DNA from: Haloferula sp. BvORR071
Lineage (GTDB): Bacteria; Verrucomicrobiota; Verrucomicrobiia; Verrucomicrobiales; Akkermansiaceae
Assembly: GCF_000739615.1 (NCBI RefSeq)
Contig: NZ_BATP01000007.1
Coordinates: forward strand, 310,001-374,000
Direction: 5' to 3'
DNA length: 64,000 bases
Shown: in pieces, positions 1-8,302 of the stretch
Layout of the letters: each line of letters begins with the position of its first letter
Numbering within the stretch: the first letter of the stretch is position 1
The notes under the pieces: generated by a model
The model's input: the letters and a program-made list of their open reading frames with translations, nothing else
Told to the model about the DNA's origin: nothing
Database searches by the model: none
Program-made: the position numbers and the translations under genes

Positions 1-718
1 CGAAGTGCCCGCCGGTCTTACAGACGTAGGTGACCTTGTCCACGCGCTTGCCTTGGAGTTCGCCACGCTCGCTGCGGTCGTCGACCAAAGGATCTGCCGG
101 GTAGATGCCGAGTCCCGGGATGCTGCCAGCCACGAAGGGCGGAAAAGCCATGCCGGGGATATCGGAGGCAGACCAAGAGATCGTGCGCACAAAAGCGTCG
201 CCGGTCTTCGCCTTACTACCGGGAACCGGCTGCCAGGTCTCAATGACATCGAGGTCATCGGAACTCACCAGCGCCTGCCCGGCCTCCGCTCCGGGTGGCA
301 GCACGGCCTTGAAGCTCACCTCCTGGGTCTTCACCGTTTGCGGGATCGAGTCGTGGTCAAGAGGCTGCCGCTTGAAGTTGATACGGACCTCGCTGGAGGG
401 AATCACGATGGTTCCCGGCCGCTGCGCGAAAACCATCAGCTCATGGCGCTGGACGGTGTAGGCGGCGTCTCCAATCGTTTCGGTCGAGACCACGGGAGAT
501 CCCACGGGAGGGAATATCAAAACCCCGGGGACCTTCGGCAGGTCGAATGCCGCCGCACCATCGAAGTAGCCAGGGGCCAGAAGCTCTACAATCAGGGTGC
601 TCTTCTGACCGACCCAGATGTCCCCGGATTCCTTCAGCCTCGTCCGCGCCAGGGCATCCTGACCGTGGGCAAGCTGACAAAAGGCCATGAGAACGGCCAG
701 CCATCCAACAAGCTTCAC
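1..718 (-). CDS. batD: BatD-like oxygen-tolerance protein, N-terminal part (runs off the window)
   Basis: The last gene of the Bat cluster; only its first 239 codons lie in the window. It begins with GTG at 718. That start is fixed by an AAAGGAGGT ribosome binding site five bases upstream and by a GTGA overlap with the stop of the preceding gene. The N-terminus is a signal peptide (KLVGWLAVLMAFCQLAHGQ), followed by a beta-rich region with the typical BatD opening: an immunoglobulin-like domain starting after IWVGQKSTLIVELLAPG. BatD proteins are periplasmic proteins with a C-terminal membrane anchor and accompany MoxR and VWA proteins; their biochemical role is not settled. The family call rests on position and general sequence character, because the C-terminal half is not visible. 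Confidence 0.8.
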   Translation of the reverse strand, partial: MKLVGWLAVLMAFCQLAHGQDALARTRLKESGDIWVGQKSTLIVELLAPGYFDGAAAFDLPKVPGVLIFPPVGSPVVSTETIGDAAYTVQRHELMVFAQRPGTIVIPSSEVRINFKRQPLDHDSIPQTVKTQEVSFKAVLPPGAEAGQALVSSDDLDVIETWQPVPGSKAKTGDAFVRTISWSASDIPGMAFPPFVAGSIPGLGIYPADPLVDDRSERGELQGKRVDKVTYVCKTGGHF

Positions 719-1344
719 GGCTGACCTCCTTTCGCAGCCTGCCATGCAAACTTCGCTTTCAGGAAGTCGGCCGGAGTCGTCTTGACCCGCCTTAGCCAGG
801 TGGCCTGCAAGCTTGCATCATCGGCTGGTCCCTGGATCGGCGGCTTCTCCTTGCCGGGGTCACCCTTGCCCTTTTGGTCGAAGACGATCTCGTCCGGCTT
901 GTAGGCCTCCGCGGACTCCTGCTCGCGTTCCTTGTCGGAAACGCCCATGCGATCGCGGCGCGTGATGGCAAGCTGCTTGTTGTCCAAGGCCTCCTGCCAA
1001 CCGGGACGGAAGCCAAGCGCTTTGTCGTAGCCGGCAATAGCAGCATCATAGGCCCCATGCATGAGCCAAGAATTGGCCGCGTTGTAGGCCCCCGTTGCGC
1101 CAGGGACCCGGCCGAAGGTCTTGGCCGCAGCTTCAAACTGGCTGTCGCGATATTGGGCGATACCGATGCGCCACGGGTCGGCGTAGGTCTTGGCGGCATC
1201 CGCATAGCGCTTCTTGCGGAGCAGGGCATCACCACGCTGGTCGGGCGTGCTCCAGAAGTCGGGATCGCGGAGCGAGCCGGCTAACAGAAGCACCGCGAGA
1301 AGCACCCCAAATGCGAGCCAAGGATTGATTCGTTTCAGGTTCAT
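715..1344 (-). CDS. batC: BatC-like TPR membrane protein
   Basis: A 209-aa protein with one N-terminal membrane segment (about residues 9-24, WLAFGVLLAVLLLAGS). Tetratricopeptide-like helices follow at about 30-125, including DALLRKKRYADAAKTY, QYRDSQFEAAAKTF and SWLMHGAYDAAIAGYDKAL. The C-terminal tail is charged. It sits between BatB and BatD, where TPR-containing BatB/BatC proteins are usual in aerotolerance clusters. Its ATG overlaps the batB stop (ATGA at 1341-1344) and its stop overlaps the batD GTG, so translation is probably coupled. A scaffolding role at the membrane is inferred from the TPRs and the neighbours. The name BatC is by context; TPR proteins are hard to assign by sequence alone. 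Confidence 0.8.
   Translation of the reverse strand: MNLKRINPWLAFGVLLAVLLLAGSLRDPDFWSTPDQRGDALLRKKRYADAAKTYADPWRIGIAQYRDSQFEAAAKTFGRVPGATGAYNAANSWLMHGAYDAAIAGYDKALGFRPGWQEALDNKQLAITRRDRMGVSDKEREQESAEAYKPDEIVFDQKGKGDPGKEKPPIQGPADDASLQATWLRRVKTTPADFLKAKFAWQAAKGGQP
724..732 (-). promoter_or_regulatory. Strong Shine-Dalgarno site for batD
   Basis: AAAGGAGGT on the minus strand, five bases before the GTG at 718 and lying inside the last codons of batC. It decides the GTG start. It also shows that this genome uses strong Shine-Dalgarno sites in places, although many other starts in the window lack one. Confidence 0.8.
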
Positions 1345-2261
1345 GCCTTTGCGGCGGTTGGAGCCATCCAGCCCTTGCGGAAGAACGGCAGCATCAACAA
1401 GGCAAGCACAGGTGTGAGCCAGTAGCCATTGTCTTGCCAGCGATCCCCTTCCGCGGCTGACACGGGGGTGGCGAATTTCGCAGCGCGCTCGAGAGCCGAG
1501 ATATCGGAATCATCGGGTGTCAGGCGGATCACATCGGCACCCGCCAGGTCCGCAGATTTTGTTAGAGAAGCCAACTCCGGTGAATCCGGCAAAGGCGCAA
1601 GGAGCTTCACCGGCGTTCCGGCTGACTTCCGCCACTGCGACAAGGCTGCATGCTGCTCCGGTGCAATGCCATCGCTGATCCACAGGATCGAGCCTCCACC
1701 CGCATCCTTGAGCGAGCGGTCGGCGAGTTTCAGCGCTTCCGCCGCGGCATCGCCCTCGGAGGGCATGATCTTCGGGTCGAGCGAGGCCGCAAAGCTATCG
1801 ATGATCCCGGCATCGCTGGTCGCGGGCATCACGACATGAGCGCTGCCAGCATAGGCGATAAGTGCCGCCTTGGACGCTCCACGCCGCGCAAGCAGGTCAT
1901 GGACCTTCTGCACTGAACGCGTGAGCCGATCCGGCGCGATGTCCTCAGTCTTCATTGAGGGTGAAATTTTCATCACCACCGCGAGCGCCGCCACATCATC
2001 CGCGAAGGGCGATGGCTCGCGCTTCCATGCCGGCCCTGCCAAGGCCACGCAAGAAACGATCCACCCTGCCAACATCCACAGCACCGGCCCGCTGCGACGC
2101 TTCCCCCTCGATCCGGTGACCAGATAGGGCACCAGGTGATCCGCGATGATACCGCGCCACTCCCGGGCGGGATCCGCATGGCGAAGCATGCCCCAAGCGA
2201 GCAGCAGAGCCGGGACCACGGCAAGCAGCCACCACGGACGCAGGAAATGAAAGTCACCCAT
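1341..2261 (-). CDS. batB: BatB-like VWA membrane protein with altered metal site
   Basis: A 306-aa protein. Membrane segments lie at about residues 9-24 and 60-76, a von Willebrand factor A domain at about 90-265, and a C-terminal membrane segment at about 280-295 (WLTPVLALLMLPFF). I chose ATG at 2261 because it overlaps the batA stop (TGATG). The reading frame stays open further upstream, but those residues look like antisense of batA. VWA proteins of this class bind a metal through DxSxS. Here the motif reads KISPS (Lys98), so the first aspartate is missing, whereas BatA next door keeps DLSGS. That suggests loss of canonical MIDAS metal binding while the fold is kept. The protein acts in the inner membrane with MoxR and the other Bat proteins. 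Confidence 0.87.
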   Translation of the reverse strand: MGDFHFLRPWWLLAVVPALLLAWGMLRHADPAREWRGIIADHLVPYLVTGSRGKRRSGPVLWMLAGWIVSCVALAGPAWKREPSPFADDVAALAVVMKISPSMKTEDIAPDRLTRSVQKVHDLLARRGASKAALIAYAGSAHVVMPATSDAGIIDSFAASLDPKIMPSEGDAAAEALKLADRSLKDAGGGSILWISDGIAPEQHAALSQWRKSAGTPVKLLAPLPDSPELASLTKSADLAGADVIRLTPDDSDISALERAAKFATPVSAAEGDRWQDNGYWLTPVLALLMLPFFRKGWMAPTAAKA

Positions 2262-3283
2262 CACGCCACTGCCTCCTTTCCAGGTTCCGCGACTGCCGGC
2301 ACGACTTCGCGTCGAGTGGCCGCAGCCAGCAAGAGCAGCGCCTGATAGACGAGCGACGCGACCACACCGATGCCAAGCGGCCACTGGAAAACATCGCGTT
2401 TGGGACGATGGCTTACGGTCGCGGCCTTGCGTTGCTCAAGGGCATCCAGCTTGTTGTAGATCTCCTCAAGCTGTTTGCGGTCGGAGGCGGCGGAGTAGAT
2501 GCCACCGGTCTCACTGGCCACCGCCTGGAGAGCAGGCACGTCCAGCGCCTGTTCGCCTGCCACCCGTGGATCGCCGACGGAAACGGTGTGAATCACGATC
2601 CCCTTCCCTTTCGCGATCTCGGCCGCCTTTGCCGGAGGAATCTGGCTGGCGGTGTCATTGCCGTCCGTCAAGGCGATCAGCACGCGCTCCTTCATATCGC
2701 TGCGGTCGAACATGGTGATGGCCAGACCGATGGCATCGCCGAAGGCCGTCTGGGGTCCTGCCATCTTCGTCTGAGCCTCGTCTAACAATTGGCGGCAAAC
2801 CGGCAGATCCTCCGTAAAAGGGGCCTGCACGAAAGGCGCGCTGCCAAAGAAGATCAGACCGACGCGATCGCCCTGGCGCTTCGCGAGGAAATCATCGAGC
2901 ACTTCCTTCACCGCGCTGAGCCGGTCCACCTGCTTGCCAGCCGCATCGGTAAAATCCTGGGTTTCCATCGACCCTGAGAGATCCACGGCCAGCAAGAGAT
3001 CGCGCATCGGAACCGACTTCGAGACCGGAGGCCCGATCCACTGCGGTCGCGCCAGCGCCAGCACAATGCCGATCCATGCCAAAGGTAACACGACCCAGCG
3101 CCACCATACGCCATGCAACACGGAAGCACCTGGTCCCGGCTGCTGTCCGCTGGCCCGTGCCAGCCGCTCCATGAAGGGCACTTGGAGGCCCGGGCGCGGC
3201 TCGCGGTGCGGCTGCCACAGGGCTCTCACCACGAAGGGCAGCGCCAGCAGGAGCAAGAGCCAGGGATATGCGAGTGTCAGCAT
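2261..3283 (-). CDS. batA: BatA-like VWA membrane protein
   Basis: A 340-aa protein with an N-terminal membrane segment (about residues 5-20), a second at about 63-80, and a VWA domain at about 95-285 carrying an intact MIDAS (D101, S103, S105 in DLSGS). A C-terminal membrane segment follows at about 305-325. ATG 3283 is preferred over an earlier in-frame ATG because GGAAGG lies just upstream and the start then overlaps the DUF4381 stop by only 7 bp. BatA proteins are placed with MoxR AAA+ ATPases in gene sets linked to stress or oxygen tolerance. The VWA domain is thought to mediate metal-dependent protein contacts, possibly with the ATPase. Confidence 0.9.
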   Translation of the reverse strand: MLTLAYPWLLLLLALPFVVRALWQPHREPRPGLQVPFMERLARASGQQPGPGASVLHGVWWRWVVLPLAWIGIVLALARPQWIGPPVSKSVPMRDLLLAVDLSGSMETQDFTDAAGKQVDRLSAVKEVLDDFLAKRQGDRVGLIFFGSAPFVQAPFTEDLPVCRQLLDEAQTKMAGPQTAFGDAIGLAITMFDRSDMKERVLIALTDGNDTASQIPPAKAAEIAKGKGIVIHTVSVGDPRVAGEQALDVPALQAVASETGGIYSAASDRKQLEEIYNKLDALEQRKAATVSHRPKRDVFQWPLGIGVVASLVYQALLLLAAATRREVVPAVAEPGKEAVA

Positions 3284-3735
3284 GAGGCACCTTCCTTCCT
3301 GTGTCTCATGATCCACTCCCGGGCAGCTTCACGTAGCGAACCCGCATCGTTCGCCCGTGCTCCACCAAAGGCCAATGCTTCCAGCTCCCGACCCGGACCT
3401 GCGACGAAGAGATCCATATCCGCGCTGCGGTCGAGAAATTCCAACCATGCCGGTCCTGTGAGCGACGCTACCTCTTCCCGGGGCCAGACGCTGACAGCCA
3501 CCCGCTTGAGCAGCCCGGAAAGCTGATCAGGTGGAGTCTCCAGCAATAGCGCCAGCGCCTCCCGGCGATAGCGGTTCGCCTGCCAGCGCATGAAGGCCTT
3601 CAACAGAAGGGTGAGCAACACGAGTGCGAGCGCACCTAACAGGATATGCCATCCCGGTGTGGGGGGCCACCATGGCTGCGGTGCCGGGACTACGACATCG
3701 TGCAAGCGGTCGAGACTGGCGGGGTCGGGATTCAT
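3277..3735 (-). CDS. DUF4381 small membrane protein
   Basis: A 152-aa protein with a short proline- and tryptophan-rich N-terminus (PAPQPWWPPTPGW), one membrane segment at about 30-48 and a cytoplasmic helical tail. This is the layout of DUF4381 proteins, which sit between the DUF58 and BatA genes in MoxR clusters. It overlaps DUF58 by four bases (ATGA at 3732-3735) and batA by seven, so it is almost certainly co-translated with both. No enzymatic motif is visible. Its probable role is as a structural partner in the membrane complex, inferred from the conserved neighbourhood only. Confidence 0.82.
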   Translation of the reverse strand: MNPDPASLDRLHDVVVPAPQPWWPPTPGWHILLGALALVLLTLLLKAFMRWQANRYRREALALLLETPPDQLSGLLKRVAVSVWPREEVASLTGPAWLEFLDRSADMDLFVAGPGRELEALAFGGARANDAGSLREAAREWIMRHRKEGASC

Positions 3736-4700
3736 CGTCGTCTCGCTTGGCCCAGGAGGCGGCGCACCTGCTTCGCCACATCCTCATCGGTGCTGATCGG
3801 CATGATCGGCACCTCGCGTTGGATCAGGAAGTGCTTGGCCGCTTCCAGACGCTCTTGGAAGTCATCGTGGAAGGTCTCCCGCAGCGACTTCTTGCTGGTG
3901 TCCGCCTCCAATTGGAGATCTCCCGCCGCGAAGACCCGCGGACCTGCCTTGGGCAAGTCCATCTCCAGCGGATCGTGGATGAGCACCACCATCACGTCGT
4001 TGTGCGCTGCGATGCGGCTGAGAACCGCATTGGTCTCGCCATCGCCGCCGCTGCCATCACTGACCAGAATGACCAGCGTATCGTGCTTCGCCAATTGCTC
4101 GGCGCGGTGCAGCGCGACATTGAGCATCTCCGGCGCGGGCCTGATCCCGGCGCTGAAGGACAGCGCGCGGTTATATTCCACGATTTTTCCTAACAGGCGC
4201 ATCACCGCCCCATTGCTACCACCGGCGGGCAAGGCCTCGAACCCGGCGTCGCCGAAGACGATGCCCGCCACCTCGTCCTTCATCCCTAGGATCGTCCACG
4301 CCGCGAGGGCAGCAGCCTCTGCAGCGGTCACCGACTTGAAGTTCGTCTTGCTGCCGAAGAACATGGAAAGCCGCTGATCCACTACCAGCAATGCCGTCCT
4401 CCCATGCTCTTCGGTATAGACGCGGGTATGCGGCACCCGGGTGCGGGCGGTGACCTTCCAGTCCATCTGGCGGATGTCATCGCCCGGCAGATAGCGGCGG
4501 ATCTCCTCGAAGTTCAGCCCGCGACCCCGCAGGCGCGAGGCATGGCGCCCGGCCAGAATCGAGTGCAGCGGCTGCCGCGGCAGGAAGCTCAGGCCACTGC
4601 TCCGGTAGCGCAGGCGCATCAGCTCGCCGAGATCCGCATACACCCCCGGTGCCTCCGGAGGAGGCGTGGCGCGCATCGACGGTAGGATCGCCTCGTTCAT
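3732..4700 (-). CDS. DUF58 domain protein of the MoxR cluster
   Basis: A 322-aa soluble protein. It carries the DUF58 signature at about residues 64-85: LRGRGLNFEEIRRYLPGDD followed by IRQMDWKVTARTRVPHTR. A VWA-like fold follows, with VVDQRLSMFFGS in place of a strict DxSxS. DUF58 genes nearly always lie directly after moxR, as here (12 bp gap), and are regarded as VWA-like partners of the ATPase. There is no signal peptide or membrane segment, so it probably works on the cytoplasmic side. The start ATG at 4700 leaves a short, well-spaced gap to moxR. Confidence 0.9.
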   Translation of the reverse strand: MNEAILPSMRATPPPEAPGVYADLGELMRLRYRSSGLSFLPRQPLHSILAGRHASRLRGRGLNFEEIRRYLPGDDIRQMDWKVTARTRVPHTRVYTEEHGRTALLVVDQRLSMFFGSKTNFKSVTAAEAAALAAWTILGMKDEVAGIVFGDAGFEALPAGGSNGAVMRLLGKIVEYNRALSFSAGIRPAPEMLNVALHRAEQLAKHDTLVILVSDGSGGDGETNAVLSRIAAHNDVMVVLIHDPLEMDLPKAGPRVFAAGDLQLEADTSKKSLRETFHDDFQERLEAAKHFLIQREVPIMPISTDEDVAKQVRRLLGQARRR

Positions 4701-4712
4701 GGCGGGATATCT

Positions 4713-5681
4713 TCAGGGAACGGCCACCAGCTTGAGCACCATGCCCATAAGGTCGTCATTGCTCTTGCCCTCCGCCCGGGCCTCGTAGCTTGGAATGATC
4801 CGGTGGCGCAGGCAATCGGCCGCGACTGACTGCACATCCGCAGCGGTGACCTGCTTGCGCCCCTGCAACCAGGCATACGCCCGCGAGGCAAGGTCGAGCG
4901 CCAAGGTGCCGCGCGGGCTGGCACCGACGTGCAGCCACTTCGCCAGATCCTTGTCATAGCGCCCGGGATTGCGGGTGGCCGAGACGAGATCTACGAAGTA
5001 GCGGTCGATGGCATCGCTCGTGGCGACCGCGGCAATCTCCTTGCGGGCATCGAAAACGACTGATTGCGGAATCGGCGTCGCATCAGCGGAAGGACCGCCG
5101 GACGACTCCTCACCGCGGCCCAGCCTGAGCACCTTCAGCTCATCCTCATCCCCCGGCTGCTGGATGAAGATGTGCATCAGGAAGCGGTCCATCTGCGCCT
5201 CCGGCAAGGGGTAGGTCCCCTCTTGCTCGATTGGGTTCTGCGTAGCCAGCACCATGAAGAGCTCTGGCAGCTTGTGGGTCGTCCCGGCCACCGTCACCTG
5301 CCGCTCCTCCATCGCCTCTAACAGTGCGGCCTGGACCTTTGCCGGCGAGCGGTTGATCTCATCCGCCAGCACCAGGTTCCCGAAGATCGGCCCCTCTTGG
5401 AACTTGAATTGCCCCTTGCCGCCCTCCTCGTAGTAAATCTCCGATCCCGTCACATCCGCGGGCAAGAGATCGGGTGTGAACTGGATGCGGCTGAACTTGC
5501 TTTCCAGGTGCCGCGCCAGCGTCTTGATCGCCCGTGTCTTGGCCAGACCAGGCAAGCCCTCCATCAGGATATTGCCATTCGTCAGCAGCGCGATGATCAA
5601 GCGCCCGATCACGGCATCCTGGCCGATGATCGAGGCGCTGATCCGCTGCTTCAGATCCTGGATCTGTTCGAGCGTTGTCAT
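4713..5681 (-). CDS. moxR: MoxR-family AAA+ ATPase
   Basis: A 322-aa AAA+ ATPase. Walker A is GLPGLAKT at about residues 42-49 and Walker B is LVLADEINRSP at about 105-115. The MoxR hallmark ATQNPIEQEGTYPLPEAQ follows the sensor region, and the C-terminal lid contains GASPRGTLAL. MoxR proteins are chaperone-like ATPases that mature or remodel partner proteins with the help of VWA proteins; DUF58, BatA and BatB follow directly. It starts 19 bp after the stop of sulfatase 1. The ATPase complex is therefore probably transcribed with the sulfatase/DUF1254 genes upstream, an arrangement less usual than a free-standing Bat operon. Confidence 0.94.
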   Translation of the reverse strand: MTTLEQIQDLKQRISASIIGQDAVIGRLIIALLTNGNILMEGLPGLAKTRAIKTLARHLESKFSRIQFTPDLLPADVTGSEIYYEEGGKGQFKFQEGPIFGNLVLADEINRSPAKVQAALLEAMEERQVTVAGTTHKLPELFMVLATQNPIEQEGTYPLPEAQMDRFLMHIFIQQPGDEDELKVLRLGRGEESSGGPSADATPIPQSVVFDARKEIAAVATSDAIDRYFVDLVSATRNPGRYDKDLAKWLHVGASPRGTLALDLASRAYAWLQGRKQVTAADVQSVAADCLRHRIIPSYEARAEGKSNDDLMGMVLKLVAVP

Positions 5682-5700
5682 AGACTTGGCGGGTTGCCGC

Positions 5701-7293
5701 TCACTTACCCTTGCTCCCCGACTCCAGTTTCTCGATGACCTGGTCGATCGAGAAGGACGCCGGCTTCTGGCGCGGCGGGAAGTCCTTGTAGGTTTGCAGA
5801 TAGGCAGAGACTTTCGCGACCGCAGGCAGAATCAGGAAGGCATGATCCATCAAATAGCCCTTGTAGTAGGCGGAGGCGTCGATGGAGTACTCATAGGGAT
5901 CGCTCTTGAGGTCGATCATCTGCAGGGTGCGCAGGGTGACGAGTGGATCTACCCAGACTTGCACGCCGATCGCACGCTGCTCCATGAAGATGTATTTATA
6001 GCGATCGTCGCGGCAGGCCATCAGGTCGCCATCGTCACTGAAATAGAAGAACTCGTGGCGAGCGCCCTTCTCGGCTTTTCCTGTAAGGTAGTCGAGTTGG
6101 TTGTAACCGTCGATATGCACCTTGAAGGTCTTGCTCCCGGCTTGGACCCCCTTGGTCGCGCTCTCGCGCAAATTTGCATCCCCACCCGCGGCAGCAACGA
6201 AGGTAGGCAACCAGTCCTCCGCCGAGAAGAGTTCCATGAAATTCGTTCCCGGCTTGATATGCCCGGGCCAACGGATCAAGGCAGGCACCCGGAAGGCACC
6301 ATCCCAATTGGTGTCCTTCTCGGAGCGGAAGGGTGAAGCGCCGCCATCCGGCCACATGCTCTTCATGGCTCCGTTATCCGAGGAATACACCACGATGGTG
6401 TTGTCGGCGATCTTGAGGTCATCGAGCAGCTTGAGCAACTCGCCCACCTGTCCATCGTGCTCCGTCATGCCGTCAGCCTGGATCCCCAGGCCGGTCTTTC
6501 CCTTGGATTCCGGCTTGAGGTGGGTAAAGACGTGCATGCGGGTCGAATTGAACCAACAGAAGAAGGGCTTGTTCGCCTTGTGGCTGCGCTCAATGAAGTC
6601 CTTCGCAGCCCCCATGAATTCCTCGTCCACGGTCTCCATGCGCTTCATGGTCAGCGGGCCGGTGTCCTCGATCTTGCCATCCGCGGTTGCCTTGAGCACC
6701 CCGCGCGGGCCCCATTGCTTCCGGAACGCCGGATCCTTCGGGTAGTCCTCGTTCTCGGGCTCCTGCTCCGCATTGAGGTGATAGAGGTTTCCGAAGAATT
6801 CATCGAAGCCGTGATTGGTCGGCAGGAACTCATCGCGGTCTCCCAGATGATTCTTGCCGAATTGCCCGGTCGCATAACCCAGAGGCTTCAAGAACTCCGC
6901 AATCGTCGGGTCTTCCTTCTGGATGCCTACCGCCGCCCCCGGCATCCCCACCTTCGTCAAGCCCGTGCGGAACGGACACTGCCCGAGGATGAAGGCCGCA
7001 CGCCCTGCTGTGCAACTCTGCTGGCCATAGTAGTTCACGAACACCCCACCTTCATTCCCGATGCGGTCGATATTCGGCGTGGTGAAGCCCATCAACCCAC
7101 GGCTGTAGGCGCTGATGTTCGATTGCCCGATGTCATCCCCGAAGATCACGAGGATATTCGGCTTCTCCTGAGCGTGGGAGACCGCAGTGAAGGCCGCTGC
7201 AAGCGCGACCGCGAGCACCGGCAGCCACCGGCGGGATTTGGAGCAGAGACCGTTCTGCGGCTCGTCCCGAAGCATTGTGTCTTTTGTCTTCAT
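5701..7293 (-). CDS. Secreted arylsulfatase-type sulfatase (sulfatase 1)
   Basis: A 530-aa member of the formylglycine-dependent sulfatase family. A signal peptide covers about residues 20-42 (RRWLPVLAVALAAAFTAVSHAQ). The N-terminal metal site is FGDD (D53, D54). The active-site motif CTAGR has Cys94 as the residue to be oxidised to formylglycine. GKNHLGD and YSSDNG supply further active-site positions. Length and order fit arylsulfatases that hydrolyse sulfate esters in the periplasm or outside the cell. It is a close paralogue of the sulfatase at 11821-13428, with shared stretches such as YYGQQSCTAGRAAFI and NLYHLNAE. No formylglycine-generating enzyme is encoded in the window. The substrate cannot be read from the sequence. 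Confidence 0.93.
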   Translation of the reverse strand: MKTKDTMLRDEPQNGLCSKSRRWLPVLAVALAAAFTAVSHAQEKPNILVIFGDDIGQSNISAYSRGLMGFTTPNIDRIGNEGGVFVNYYGQQSCTAGRAAFILGQCPFRTGLTKVGMPGAAVGIQKEDPTIAEFLKPLGYATGQFGKNHLGDRDEFLPTNHGFDEFFGNLYHLNAEQEPENEDYPKDPAFRKQWGPRGVLKATADGKIEDTGPLTMKRMETVDEEFMGAAKDFIERSHKANKPFFCWFNSTRMHVFTHLKPESKGKTGLGIQADGMTEHDGQVGELLKLLDDLKIADNTIVVYSSDNGAMKSMWPDGGASPFRSEKDTNWDGAFRVPALIRWPGHIKPGTNFMELFSAEDWLPTFVAAAGGDANLRESATKGVQAGSKTFKVHIDGYNQLDYLTGKAEKGARHEFFYFSDDGDLMACRDDRYKYIFMEQRAIGVQVWVDPLVTLRTLQMIDLKSDPYEYSIDASAYYKGYLMDHAFLILPAVAKVSAYLQTYKDFPPRQKPASFSIDQVIEKLESGSKGK

Positions 7294-7315
7294 ATTATGG
7301 TGTTCTATCCAAGAA

Positions 7316-8254
7316 TCAAAATTTCAGGCTCAGGTTCAGCATCCCCACATCGCCTTCGAGCAGGTTCTCGTTGTCGAATTCGTGGACCCAGCGCGCATTT
7401 ACGCTGAAGTCGGATTCACCCAGCTTCGTGGAGTACGCGATGATCGGCCCTACGCCGAAGGCCCTCCCGCTGAAGCCATTCAGGCGGTCCGCCGTCGGGC
7501 CGCTATCGTCGTTCAACTGGTCCATCCAGCTCCCCACCAAGCCGATGCCGAAGCCATTCTGGAAGCGCTTGATCGCGGTGAACTCAAGGTCCGAGACAAC
7601 GCCGTCCTGATAGTCTGTCGCCGGATTCTCCGTGTAGAACTGGAGACTCCACTGCGCGGTGAGTTCGATATTCGGCCCCGGCAGGATCTTGGTGTAGGCG
7701 ACCGTCGGAATGAAGGTCCAGGTATTCGTGCTCAGGTTCGCAAGCGCACCCTCTTCATATTCGCCGGTCGGTGCCCATACCGTTAGCCCGAGGGACATGT
7801 GGTCCGTCTTGCTGAAGTGGTAGCTGGCGATCAGCGGCGTGACCGCGATATCGAAAAGACCGAACTTGTCATCGCTGCGCTGCCCCAAAAAGGGCCCCGC
7901 CGTCACCGAGGCCTCGATATCCACATAGGCCAACGGCAAGGTGACCCCAGAGGCAAAATTCCAACACTCCGAGTGGGTATCCCAAATGTACATCAGGGTC
8001 AGCGGCGTGAAGGACAAGGTCCCCTCCACATCCAGCGCAAGATTCCCGTGAATCGGGATCGGCCGTGCCGCACCGATGTCCCCGTTGTAGAAGGTCTCCC
8101 CCACTCCGACCAACCAGCCCGGATCCGGTGGGATGAGCCCCTGATAGGGCATCACGGAGGCCCCCGAGACCGTGCGGGGCAAGGCGCCTTCCACGGCAAA
8201 GGACGAAGACGCTCCCGCGAGGAAGCACAGCAGGGTCAGATATGGGATCTTCAT
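7316..8254 (-). CDS. Outer-membrane beta-barrel protein, SphA/phenol MetA-pathway type
   Basis: A 312-aa protein with a signal peptide (about residues 1-20, ending ASSSFA). The rest alternates as expected for an outer-membrane beta-barrel, with aromatic-rich strands and a C-terminal phenylalanine (MLNLSLKF). The pattern YHFSKTDHMSLGLTVWAPTGEY and a final strand with its terminal Phe fit the Phenol_MetA_deg/SphA-like transporter family, whose members are proposed to pass hydrophobic compounds through the outer membrane. It lies between sulfatase 1 (22 bp downstream) and the short DUF1254 gene (48 bp upstream), so it may bring in or export the substrate or product of the cluster. That functional link is inference. 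Confidence 0.8.
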   Translation of the reverse strand: MKIPYLTLLCFLAGASSSFAVEGALPRTVSGASVMPYQGLIPPDPGWLVGVGETFYNGDIGAARPIPIHGNLALDVEGTLSFTPLTLMYIWDTHSECWNFASGVTLPLAYVDIEASVTAGPFLGQRSDDKFGLFDIAVTPLIASYHFSKTDHMSLGLTVWAPTGEYEEGALANLSTNTWTFIPTVAYTKILPGPNIELTAQWSLQFYTENPATDYQDGVVSDLEFTAIKRFQNGFGIGLVGSWMDQLNDDSGPTADRLNGFSGRAFGVGPIIAYSTKLGESDFSVNARWVHEFDNENLLEGDVGMLNLSLKF

Positions 8255-8302
8255 GGAATCTATCAGTTCAAAATGGGGACAGCCTTGGCCCGGACGACCT
8301 GT

